A stretch of 40,363 nucleotides of DNA from NCBI GenBank assembly GCA_018993265.1, contig JAGKSW010000074.1:1-40363 (forward strand), written 5' to 3'. The translations under genes were made by a program, and so were the position numbers. This DNA is from Nostoc sp. TH1S01. Lineage in GTDB: Bacteria; Cyanobacteriota; Cyanobacteriia; Cyanobacteriales; Nostocaceae. Positions 15,538 through 22,819 of the stretch are shown here, piece after piece. The notes beneath the pieces were generated by a model that saw only the letters and a program-made list of their open reading frames with translations, did no database searches and was not told the origin of the DNA. Each line of letters opens with the position of its first letter. Position 1 is the first letter of the stretch.

Positions 15538-15557
15538 CGCCACTTATTCAAGTGGCG
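15538..15557 (-). terminator. Hairpin between precursor and protease genes (attenuator)
   Basis: CGCCACTT and AAGTGGCG form a perfect 8-bp stem with a 4-base loop (15538-15557). On the minus strand it is followed by GTTTTC and, further on, a longer T-run before the protease gene. It fits a leaky terminator that lets the peptide be made in excess over the enzymes. Confidence 0.6.
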
Positions 15558-15681
15558 ATTTCATATATTAAATGGGAGAAACTATCAATTAAAAATTCCA
15601 AATTGAAAATAGACTGTTAAGCCAGAGAAATATATAGCTTTGCCGATTCTATTTTCAATTTTGAGCTATTAGTTGCCCAAA

Positions 15682-15798
15682 TTAACAACCACAACAACAA
15701 GCACCATAATATGATGGTCTTGTTGTTTTTAGAGTTTCAGCCTCACGAACAACAAACTTTTTCATCCGCTTGAGTTCTGGTTTATCCGTAGTCATCAT
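15682..15798 (-). CDS. Putative RiPP precursor peptide with C-terminal CCCGC, 38 aa
   Basis: ATG at 15798 with AGGAG 9-10 bp upstream. The first ~26 residues are charged (MMTTDKPELKRMKKFVVREA) and look like a leader. The end reads TRPSYYGACCCGC, a small Gly/Ala/Cys core with four cysteines in the last five residues. Gene order (tiny peptide, PqqD-like/M50 protease, TPR protein on one strand) is that of a peptide-maturation operon. No YcaO, radical SAM or LanM enzyme is present in the window, so the modification is unknown. Alternatives are a metal-binding peptide or a membrane-processed signal. I do not recognise a named family. Confidence 0.65.
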   Translation of the reverse strand: MMTTDKPELKRMKKFVVREAETLKTTRPSYYGACCCGC

Positions 15799-16109
15799 AA
15801 ATTTAATCTCCTAAAATGTAACTTGATAGAAGACTTGAATTAGTCTTTATCCGAGAATTAATACAGACCCAAATATAATAATTTCGCAAAAGGCTGCTCT
15901 TAACTTTTGTTAAGTCTTTCCTAAATCAATTCTGCTCTCGAATCACTCATCTGCTGAGGGCAAACGCTGGCGGTTATCCTCATATCTTGTACCTCTCCGT
16001 ACAAACCCAGACAACGTAAAAAGATACTCAATAAAGCTACCTAATTTTTATTGGCTGTTCTCGTTAAATCAACATAGGCCAGCACCGTAAAAAGCGGCTC
16101 TATGCCTTC
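15799..16109. other. Upstream region of the precursor gene with an integrase-tail repeat
   Basis: Holds copy A (15920-15985) of a 66-bp repeat that also lies upstream of the neighbouring 62-aa gene. The precursor promoter must be between this and the ATG, but cannot be fixed by eye. Confidence 0.5.
15920..15985. repeat. Direct repeat copy A (66 bp, integrase 3'-end derived)
   Basis: Matches 16389-16454 at 61 of 66 positions. Read on the minus strand it ends a frame with YEDNRQRLPSADE and stop, like the tail of a tyrosine integrase after its catalytic Tyr. With copy B it brackets the 62-aa gene. Confidence 0.75.
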
Positions 16110-16298
16110 TTATCCTTCCTCATCAATCGGTTGATCTTCAGATAGTAATTCAGAAACTAGAACCCATTGGCAGTCTCCATCTGTAGCTATCTTTGCCTTT
16201 TCCTGCGCTTCCTTAAGTTGCTCGTCGGTCATCCAAGCGTACTCGGCAGCAGATCCCCCGGCCATAAGTGCATAATACTTTTTATGTGATTTAGACAT
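16110..16298 (-). CDS. Small hypothetical protein, 62 aa
   Basis: ATG at 16298 with AGGAG 11 bp upstream, a good ribosome site. MSKSHKKYYALMAGGSAAEY is followed by a helical charged stretch (DEQLKEAQEKAKIA), DCQWVLVSELL and an acidic end. I do not recognise it. It lies upstream of the precursor gene on the same strand and between two 66-bp direct repeats. It could be an accessory of the peptide operon or separate cargo. Confidence 0.6.
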   Translation of the reverse strand: MSKSHKKYYALMAGGSAAEYAWMTDEQLKEAQEKAKIATDGDCQWVLVSELLSEDQPIDEEG

Positions 16299-16388
16299 TA
16301 TTGTGTTGCTCCTAATTCTTTAACAATAATCGTCAAAATTGACAATCATTTTATTCTCAAAAATCCTCAAAATTTCTAAATTGACATT

Positions 16389-16454
16389 CCTAAATCAATT
16401 CTGATATCGAGTCACTCATCTGCTGAGGGTAAACGCTGGCGGTTATCATCATAT
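16389..16454. repeat. Direct repeat copy B (66 bp, integrase 3'-end derived)
   Basis: Partner of 15920-15985, same orientation, 469 bp away. It starts upstream of the 62-aa gene's Shine-Dalgarno and carries the end of the integrase remnant frame. Confidence 0.75.
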
Positions 16455-16504
16455 TTCAACACCGTTTGCACCTGGACGTGTCTGCTGAATCGCACAGTTG
16501 CGCG
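16412..16504 (-). pseudogene. Tyrosine integrase C-terminal remnant
   Basis: The minus-strand frame reads GNYRATVRFSRHVQVQTVLK then YDDNRQRLPSADE and stop. The SRH and the Tyr of YDDNR match the C-terminal active-site block of the intact integrase at 16863 (SRHADPRTLMIYDDNR). No upstream catalytic domain is left. Confidence 0.7.
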
Positions 16505-16862
16505 GTAGTTGCCATTAAAAAACGTTTTATCGTATTTTATCAGGACTAGTATAGAAACTGGTACAGACGGGCGTATATATACAAACTCACTCAAAGCAGG
16601 TAAAGACTACGGCGCGAGATTGCTCTTGCTCTTGCAGAAGGAGTGGATTATCAACTGGCTTGTCCCATATACCACACACCCGCTATCAATTTTGATATCA
16701 AAAGCCGGAAATTACAGACCTAGCATGATCAATTGACACCCTATCACTTCCGCAAAACGGATTTAGGTGTTCATGGATTGTAAAGATTAATGCTCCTCCC
16801 TACCGAGGTATGATAGACGTTATTGGAAAGTTGTATTATCAATAACGAGCCTGTGAGCAATT

Positions 16863-17882
16863 ATGCTTAATCAGCCAAGTTGGGGGGAAATAGTCAAGGT
16901 CGAGTTAGAAGCGTGTTTAGATGCGCCAATCACTAGGTATTTTGACGCAGAACTTGACAAAGACCCAGACGTGTTAGCGCAGTTGTTAGCAGACAAGCGC
17001 AACCCCAATACTCGACGTGCTTACGAGAAAGATTTACGGGATTTTTTTCTGAAGATGACTTTGATGCCGCCGACAGGGGATAGTGTGTTGGAGTTTTTGC
17101 ACTTGCAGCGAGAGCAAGCGGTGATGGTGGTACTGAAGTACAAGGCGAAATTGATCGCGTCGGGACTGCGGGAGGCCACAATTAATCGGCGGTTGGCGGC
17201 GATTAAGTCTTTGGCGAAGATGGGGCGGAAGCTGGGAGTGTGCAACTATTCCCTAGAAGACGTGGAAGGGGAGAAGGTCAAGGCTTATCGAGATACGCGG
17301 GGTGTTGATAGCAAGACGATAGCACTGGTGCTACAGCAGTTTGATAGGGAGACTTTGATTGGTAAACGCAATTATGCGGTTTTTTTGGTGCTGTGGGGTT
17401 TGGCTTTACGTCGTCAGGAGATATGTCAGTTAAATGTGGGTGATTTTGATTTTTATGGGCGCAAGTTGCGGGTTTTGGGTAAGGGTAAGGGAACGAATGA
17501 AGAATATTTAGATATGTCTAGTGATGTGGCTCAGGCTCTGGCTGATTGGTTAATTGCCAGGGGAAATTTGAATGCAGATTTACCAATTTTTACGGCGTTA
17601 GATTTCCACAATGAAGGGCATAGATTGACTACGGATGCTATCTATAAAATAGTGTCGGCGGCTTTTAAGAAAGCGGGTGTAAAGAAACCGATGTCACCCC
17701 ATAGGGTTAGGCATTCGGCGATTACGGCGGCACTTGATGCGACAGATGGGAATATTAGAAAGGTACAGAAGTTGAGCCGTCATGCTGACCCCAGAACGTT
17801 GATGATTTATGACGATAACCGGAATAAAGATTTGTGGGAGATGTCGGAATTGTTAACGGGTATGTTGAAGGATTCCAAGTGA
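16863..17882 (+). CDS. Tyrosine-type site-specific integrase, 339 aa
   Basis: N-terminal SAM-like domain (~25-130), then the catalytic domain with Arg in LALRRQEICQL (~184), Lys in GKGKG (~206), HRVRH (~280-284), SRHAD (~306) and nucleophile Tyr in IYDDNR (~316). All active-site residues appear present, so it may be active. Such enzymes integrate or excise DNA at short att sites. A perfect AT-rich inverted repeat follows the stop (17891-17920). Its last ~60 codons are repeated with high identity at 19038-19223 beyond the sugar-kinase gene, suggesting that cargo was inserted or captured at its 3' end. Confidence 0.88.
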   Translation: MLNQPSWGEIVKVELEACLDAPITRYFDAELDKDPDVLAQLLADKRNPNTRRAYEKDLRDFFLKMTLMPPTGDSVLEFLHLQREQAVMVVLKYKAKLIASGLREATINRRLAAIKSLAKMGRKLGVCNYSLEDVEGEKVKAYRDTRGVDSKTIALVLQQFDRETLIGKRNYAVFLVLWGLALRRQEICQLNVGDFDFYGRKLRVLGKGKGTNEEYLDMSSDVAQALADWLIARGNLNADLPIFTALDFHNEGHRLTTDAIYKIVSAAFKKAGVKKPMSPHRVRHSAITAALDATDGNIRKVQKLSRHADPRTLMIYDDNRNKDLWEMSELLTGMLKDSK

Positions 17883-17890
17883 GAAAAACT

Positions 17891-17920
17891 AATAAATTGA
17901 CTAACTATAGTCAATTTATT
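17891..17920 (+). terminator. Perfect 12-bp AT-rich hairpin after the integrase
   Basis: AATAAATTGACT (17891-17902) and AGTCAATTTATT (17909-17920) around a 6-base loop, followed by TTATTAATT. A terminator is most likely; an att core is possible because it sits at the edge of the duplicated integrase tail. Confidence 0.55.
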
Positions 17921-17977
17921 TTATTAATTATCTAGGTGAATTTTTTGTATGCCTCGATTAACAATAGGAAACTTAAA

Positions 17978-19033
17978 ATGAAAATTTTTGTGACGGGTCG
18001 TCTTTGTTTGTTCGGAGAACACAGCGATTGGGCAGGAGAATATCGCCGGATTAATCCTAATATCGAAAAGGGTTACACCTTAATTGTTGGTACTAATCAA
18101 GGAATTTATGCAGATATCAAACCTAATCCTACTGAGTTAATTATTCGTGCTTCTTTGGGTGATGGCAGAAGTTATGAACCGTTCAGATTACCTATGGAAA
18201 GTAATACTCTAAAGTGCGTAGCGCAAGAGGGCGGTTTTTTTAGTTATGCTGCTGGTACAGCTTATCAATTTCTAACCCACTATGGTGTTGGCGGACTTGA
18301 GGTTGACAATTATCTAACTGACTTACCTATCCAAAAGGGATTATCTTCAAGTGCTGCCTTTTGCGTTCTTATGGCGAGGGGATTTAATCGTTTGTATGAC
18401 TTGAAGATGACAATTCGTTCAGAAATGGAGTTAGCATACCAGGGAGAAAGAACCACTCCTAGTCTTTGTGGTCGAATGGATCAGGCTTGTGCTTATGGAA
18501 ATCGCCCAATCTTGATGATATTTGATGGTGAACAAATCGACATTATTGAGTTGAAAGTGGGCCAAGATTTATTTTTTGTGATTGTCGATCTCGGTGGCAG
18601 CAAAAACACACAAGAAATTCTCAGACGATTGAATGAGTGTTATCCAATAGCTACTAATCCAATAGAGCAAAATGTCCAAAAATATTTGGGTTCCATTAGC
18701 TCAGAAATTACCCTGGCTGCCGTAGAAGCAATACAACTTGGAGATGCTCAACTTCTTGGAGCTTTAATGACAAAAGCCCAAGCTGAATTTGATCAGCACG
18801 TAGTTCCGGCTTGTCCAGAAGAATTAACTGCAAAGAAACTACATCTTCTTCTCAATCACGAGCCTCTTCAACCTTATATCTACGGAGGAAAAGGTGTAGG
18901 TTCTCAGGGTGATGGCACTGCACAACTAATCGTTAAAAATCAAGAGAGTCAAACAAAAGCTATCGAAATTATTCAGCGCGATTTTCAAAAAATGCAAGCG
19001 TTACAGTTAACTATTTCAAAACTCCCCGTATGA
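17978..19033 (+). CDS. GHMP-family sugar kinase, 351 aa
   Basis: The start ATG at 17978 is preferred (AGGA 8 bp upstream, MKIFVTGRLCLFGEHSDW begins the fold); an in-frame GTG at 17936 would add 14 unlikely residues. GRLCLFGEHSDW (7-18) is the sugar-binding start. LPIQKGLSSSAA (116-127) is the GHMP phosphate-binding loop. GGKGVGSQGDG near residue 305 is the third motif. Galactokinase, arabinokinase and fucokinase-type enzymes look like this. The substrate is unknown, but the neighbouring fucosyltransferase-like gene makes a deoxyhexose or pentose plausible. It lies between two copies of the integrase 3' end. Confidence 0.8.
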   Translation: MKIFVTGRLCLFGEHSDWAGEYRRINPNIEKGYTLIVGTNQGIYADIKPNPTELIIRASLGDGRSYEPFRLPMESNTLKCVAQEGGFFSYAAGTAYQFLTHYGVGGLEVDNYLTDLPIQKGLSSSAAFCVLMARGFNRLYDLKMTIRSEMELAYQGERTTPSLCGRMDQACAYGNRPILMIFDGEQIDIIELKVGQDLFFVIVDLGGSKNTQEILRRLNECYPIATNPIEQNVQKYLGSISSEITLAAVEAIQLGDAQLLGALMTKAQAEFDQHVVPACPEELTAKKLHLLLNHEPLQPYIYGGKGVGSQGDGTAQLIVKNQESQTKAIEIIQRDFQKMQALQLTISKLPV

Positions 19034-19037
19034 TTGA

Positions 19038-19223
19038 CCACACAGGGTCAGGCACTCAGCGATTACGGCGGCGCTTGATGCCACTGACGGGAATATTAGA
19101 AAGATGCAGAAGTTGAGCCGTCATGCTGACCCTAGAACATTGATGATTTATGATGATAACCGGAATAAAGATTTGTGGCAGATGTCAGAATTGTTAACGG
19201 AAATTTTATCGTCAATGATATAG
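19038..19223 (+). pseudogene. Duplicate of the integrase 3' end
   Basis: Starting 4 bp after the kinase stop, the frame reads PHRVRHSAITAALDATDGN and goes on through KLSRHADPRTLMIYDDNR to LLTEIL, SSMI and stop. It is nearly the same protein as residues ~279-333 of the intact integrase, and most DNA differences are silent. The first half of the gene is absent and an in-frame TGA precedes it. Confidence 0.88.
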
Positions 19224-19229
19224 TCGTGG

Positions 19230-20462
19230 TTATTTCCACATAGAACGCCAGCCTAATGTGTACAAAAAGGTTTTAAAAACACCAATTATCCCTTGAATTT
19301 TGTACGCTAAGTATACTCTTATTCCCCATCCTTTTACTTTGCTTTTAGGAAGATAGATGAATATACATTTGAACATTGCTCTTATACCTTGGGTTACATA
19401 AGTAACATATAAAATCTCAAAAAAACTTTTGAAAAATTTAGTCTTCTTATCCCCTAGCCATAAAAGTGGTTCACTGTTCCAAGGGTCAAAAACTGTAAAC
19501 TTAGTAGAGAAATCCCAATGGGGTCTAACAAATATTCTTCCCCGCTCATTCAACATACAGGCTATAAAGCTGAAGTTGCTATTACTAATACAAACTACTT
19601 CGCACTTGCTTAAAATAAAGAAATCAATGTAAAACTCTATGTTTAAATCTTGCATACTTTCTGGAAGCTTTACTTCCAAATCTCTCCAAATCACCGGAGA
19701 AAATTTTTTAAATTCGGGAAGAATACTGTCAAGCTCATCACTACATAGAAAAAGAACTGGGTTGTCTAATTCGTTCCATATCCCGTCAAGCCATTCGCAA
19801 TACCATTTTGCTGGAAACGCCAATGTAAAGCCCACTTGCGGTTCCGTAATATAGTCACCTCGTCGAATGTGAATTCCAACTATCGTTTTCCCCTTAGAAC
19901 GAAGAATATTTAGACCATCCTCTAAAGGAGATTTTAGCTCCCTAACGGGTTGGAAAAGTGATCTAAAGTATTCCTTGTATGGTGCGAGTAATCGGGGATG
20001 AAATTGAAAGAAACCCCATAGATCAAAGTTAGTAATACCATGTTCAAGAGCTTCTGAACCTACGCGATAACTTTTAGCATCCGCTATGTTTTCAAGATAA
20101 GGAATGAATTCAGGAATAATATCAAACAAACTTTCTCCTACATCCAAACATTCAACTGCTGGAGGTAATCGTTGAGAAATAGGCGCATCTTGGTGTCCAA
20201 ACAAAGTCTGACCAATCCAAGATGGACACTCTACTCGTGAGCCACTTTTTTCTGCACAGATTCTCAAGAAAGCATACTGAAACAGTTGGTTTCCGAATCG
20301 ACCTAATTGCCCAAGACAGGACATTGTTAGAACTGGCTCAATGGAAGTAGCAGTACCGTCTGTTGAAGTAGCAAGAGAGTTAACTGCATCTTTTTGGAAA
20401 GTATCAAAGACACTGAAAACCCTTTCTGTTTCGCTTTTGGTCGAGTATTTAGATTTTTCCAT
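19230..20462 (-). CDS. GT11-type glycosyltransferase (alpha-1,2-fucosyltransferase-like), 410 aa
   Basis: Two family motifs are clear: GRFGNQLFQYAF (54-65) and the GDP-fucose-binding VGIHIRRGDY (195-204), with CISNSNFSF further on. GT11 enzymes move fucose from GDP-fucose to a galactose-type acceptor. The N-terminal ~45 residues (Ser/Thr-rich) precede the normal family start, and the C-terminal ~70 are hydrophobic and basic, perhaps membrane-associated. It runs in the same direction as the GT1 gene 33 bp upstream and probably shares its mRNA. The acceptor is unknown. Confidence 0.82.
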   Translation of the reverse strand: MEKSKYSTKSETERVFSVFDTFQKDAVNSLATSTDGTATSIEPVLTMSCLGQLGRFGNQLFQYAFLRICAEKSGSRVECPSWIGQTLFGHQDAPISQRLPPAVECLDVGESLFDIIPEFIPYLENIADAKSYRVGSEALEHGITNFDLWGFFQFHPRLLAPYKEYFRSLFQPVRELKSPLEDGLNILRSKGKTIVGIHIRRGDYITEPQVGFTLAFPAKWYCEWLDGIWNELDNPVLFLCSDELDSILPEFKKFSPVIWRDLEVKLPESMQDLNIEFYIDFFILSKCEVVCISNSNFSFIACMLNERGRIFVRPHWDFSTKFTVFDPWNSEPLLWLGDKKTKFFKSFFEILYVTYVTQGIRAMFKCIFIYLPKSKVKGWGIRVYLAYKIQGIIGVFKTFLYTLGWRSMWK

Positions 20463-20495
20463 TGTATGGAGTGATTTTCAAATTTTAGGTTGCCC

Positions 20496-21794
20496 TTAAA
20501 AAGTCAAAGAGCTTTGCTGTGTTTGCGCTCTTACAGGTTTACCTGTGGATACAACTTGCTCGACAATATCAGCAGCACGACTGACTCCCCCGGCTTTTTT
20601 AATTGCCTGTTGTAATCTAAGCGCGTTCTTTTGATAGTTTTCTTCTGTTAACACCTTTTGAATAGCAGTTCTGAGCCTAGACACATTCAACTTCTTGAGA
20701 GTTACGGCTTCACCACATCCTGACCAAACTATACGTGCCGCTACCCCTGGTTGGTCATTGGCAATAGGAATAGCCACCATTGGCACACCCTTTGTTAAAG
20801 ATTCCAATGTGGTATTCATCCCTGCATGGGTAATGGTGAGGGTTGTTTTTTCTAGCAATTCCAGTTGGGGTGCATAACCAACCACCAAGGGATGTCCGGG
20901 TAATCCTTGTAGAACTTCAGGGCTGGCAGAACCACCCAAAGAAATTACTAATTGCACATCTAACTCACTACAAGCTTCTGCAATACAGTGAAAAATTTCT
21001 AATAAACGATTTTGGATAGTTCCCATCGAGGCGTAAATTAGCGGTTGCCCAGTCAACTTGTCAAATGGGAAAGGTGTTGGTTCTCGACTGGCTGGGTTAT
21101 TGTAAGCTCCTGTGAAATGGAAGCAATCAGGTAAATTCTCTCTAGGAAATTCCAACTCAGCAGGTTGTTGACTTAGTTGTGCTATTTGGGAGTAGGAGTC
21201 ATTAGGGCTAAGATGAAGCGGTAAATTCCATTGACTACGGTACTCATTAATCACTTCACGGATTGGTTTGCCTACTTGGTTTAATAATTCATAACCAGCC
21301 CAATTGCGTACCTTTGCCCATGTTGCTGGACTATAACTCCAAGAAGTATTAAAAGGAGGAACACTGACATCCCGATTAATCATCAAGGCACAAGCACAGC
21401 TAATAAAGGGAATATCAAGTAACTCCGCAACGCTTCCTCCCTCTGGTGAAACTTGATCTACTATGAGCGCATCTATGCCTGCTTCTTTTACCAGTGGAGG
21501 CAATTCGCGCAGATTCACTTGTGTCCCTTGCTGTATCCAATTGATTGTGTATTTTAGTGCTGACAATCCGCTTAATTTTCCCAGTTGGGTAAACATCTCT
21601 TTCATGAACCCTGGAGGAAAATCAGACTCACCAACTGCCCGAAATTCTAATCCTGCTGCTAGTGCTTTTGGTTGAGCATCAAGTAATCCGAATAAGGTAA
21701 CGCGATGACCTCGTTTTTTTAGCTCGTAGCCCAAGGTTGTCATTGGGTTGAGGTGGCCAGATGCCGTCGGACAGATTAGCCCATAGTGAGTCAT
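20496..21794 (-). CDS. GT1/MGT-type glycosyltransferase, 432 aa
   Basis: GT-B fold: an N-terminal acceptor domain opening with ICPTASGHLNPMTTLGYEL, and a C-terminal nucleotide-sugar domain with THAGMNTTLESLTKGVPMV (~316-334) and PIANDQPGVAARI. The family includes macrolide, carotenoid (CrtX) and sterol glucosyltransferases, so the acceptor is probably a small lipophilic molecule. With the fucosyltransferase-like gene downstream and the sugar kinase nearby, a fucosylated glycolipid or carotenoid glycoside is a reasonable guess, but only a guess. Confidence 0.82.
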   Translation of the reverse strand: MTHYGLICPTASGHLNPMTTLGYELKKRGHRVTLFGLLDAQPKALAAGLEFRAVGESDFPPGFMKEMFTQLGKLSGLSALKYTINWIQQGTQVNLRELPPLVKEAGIDALIVDQVSPEGGSVAELLDIPFISCACALMINRDVSVPPFNTSWSYSPATWAKVRNWAGYELLNQVGKPIREVINEYRSQWNLPLHLSPNDSYSQIAQLSQQPAELEFPRENLPDCFHFTGAYNNPASREPTPFPFDKLTGQPLIYASMGTIQNRLLEIFHCIAEACSELDVQLVISLGGSASPEVLQGLPGHPLVVGYAPQLELLEKTTLTITHAGMNTTLESLTKGVPMVAIPIANDQPGVAARIVWSGCGEAVTLKKLNVSRLRTAIQKVLTEENYQKNALRLQQAIKKAGGVSRAADIVEQVVSTGKPVRAQTQQSSLTF

Positions 21795-22181
21795 CTTACT
21801 GTTTCTGGTTAATTACAACGCTGTTGAGGTTTATACCACAGAATGGGTATCTATTTATATAAAAATGTAAAAGCGCGTTTTAACCACTGTACCTACTGCA
21901 ACTTATTAAGTAGACTTGTTCCCAGGATTAAATCTCTACGCATTTTTAGAATGATGTTACTTGAATTAAATTAGTCTGAATTTTTAGCTATCTTCTTAAG
22001 TAAGCGCGTTACTACCCTTCACTGCCGACCGCCAGACTATGAAGCAGTATGCGTTCAGTCTTGCATATAGTGCGAAAATTCATGTCATTGTCGCACTATG
22101 TCTTGACACGGGGGGGGGAGGGGTTTGGGAAGTATTTGTCAGATGATTGACAGTCAAAGAGGGCGATAGGGAAAGATTTTG

Positions 22182-22290
22182 TTCTATGACTGTGTAAGGG
22201 CTGACAAGGAAGTGCGTGATTTGACGGTCAACGAACGCCATTATCCATCTTTCGGGTTTATGGTGTTCCAGAGCATGTTGAACAGAGGTA
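22182..22290 (+). pseudogene. Transposase fragment, IS3-like
   Basis: The frame reads DKEVRDLTVNERHYPSFGFM then VFQSMLNRG. The pattern of a helix, xRHPxxGF and a following Leu/Arg helix resembles the start of the second ORF of IS3-family transposases. It is interrupted by the miniature element at 22291 and has no intact ends. Confidence 0.35.
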
Positions 22291-22620
22291 GGGGTATTGC
22301 AACGATTCGTGAAAAATTACGCCATTTGGGCTGAAATGCCTAATACAAGCCCTTTTCAACAGTTAAGTAAGCTGTGTCAGGCTCTGAGCGAGAGAAACAT
22401 TCTTTGCCTAAAACGGAAGCTGGCATTAGTTCTCGGAGGTGCTTAAAATCCTTGATTTGCTTGAATAATAGTTATTAAACATTGCCTAAATTGGGTCAAA
22501 CTAGGCAATGTTGATTCATAGCTAATAAGTACCGTATAGCTAAAGACTGAAAACGTTTCCAGAAAAGGATTTCAAGTGATATGGCGGAATTTTTCGTGAA
22601 TCGTTGCACTACCCCAGGTA
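22286..22620. mobile_element. 325-bp MITE-like element with terminal inverted repeats and 5-bp target duplication
   Basis: The left end begins GGGGTATTGCAACGATTCGT (22291) and the right end, reverse-complemented, begins GGGGTAGTGCAACGATTCAC (from 22615). Similarity extends ~39 bp inward (about 34 matches). AGGTA flanks both sides (22286-22290 and 22616-22620). There is no coding capacity, so it is non-autonomous. The parent IS is not identified. Confidence 0.75.
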
Positions 22621-22819
22621 GGCATGAAAATTGTTGATAGCAATATTGCTATCGTTATTGTCTATACTTGCTTCTATACCCCTGGTTAATAAATCAGGGG
22701 TTATCGTGCCATTTTGGGAAAAATGTAGGCTAACAGATTTAGATAACCTGACAAAGCTTTGTTTAGACTGAGTTACAGCTTGTTTGATTTGAAAATTATT
22801 GATAACTCAAAAACATTCA

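Larger units (their letters stand above)
16299..16862. other. Intergenic region with integrase remnant B and integrase promoter
   Basis: Contains repeat copy B and the attached integrase remnant (16412-16504). Between 16505 and 16735 I see no gene. A GTTATTG/CAATAAC hairpin (16819-16846) lies just before the integrase ATG and may regulate it. Confidence 0.5.
21795..22819. other. Kilobase of insertion-sequence debris
   Basis: No intact gene. Contents from left: an AT-rich promoter side of the GT1 gene; a 9-bp hairpin ATAGTGCGA (22067-22075) / TCGCACTAT (22091-22099); a run of nine G at 22110-22118; a transposase-like fragment (22182-22290); and a 325-bp miniature inverted-repeat element (22291-22615). 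The remainder to 22819 shows nothing definite. Confidence 0.6.

Noticed and set aside
22110-22118. G-runs here and at 39823-39830 as regulatory G-quadruplexes
   Set aside because: Single homopolymer runs without the spaced G-tract pattern; may be sequencing or slippage features.
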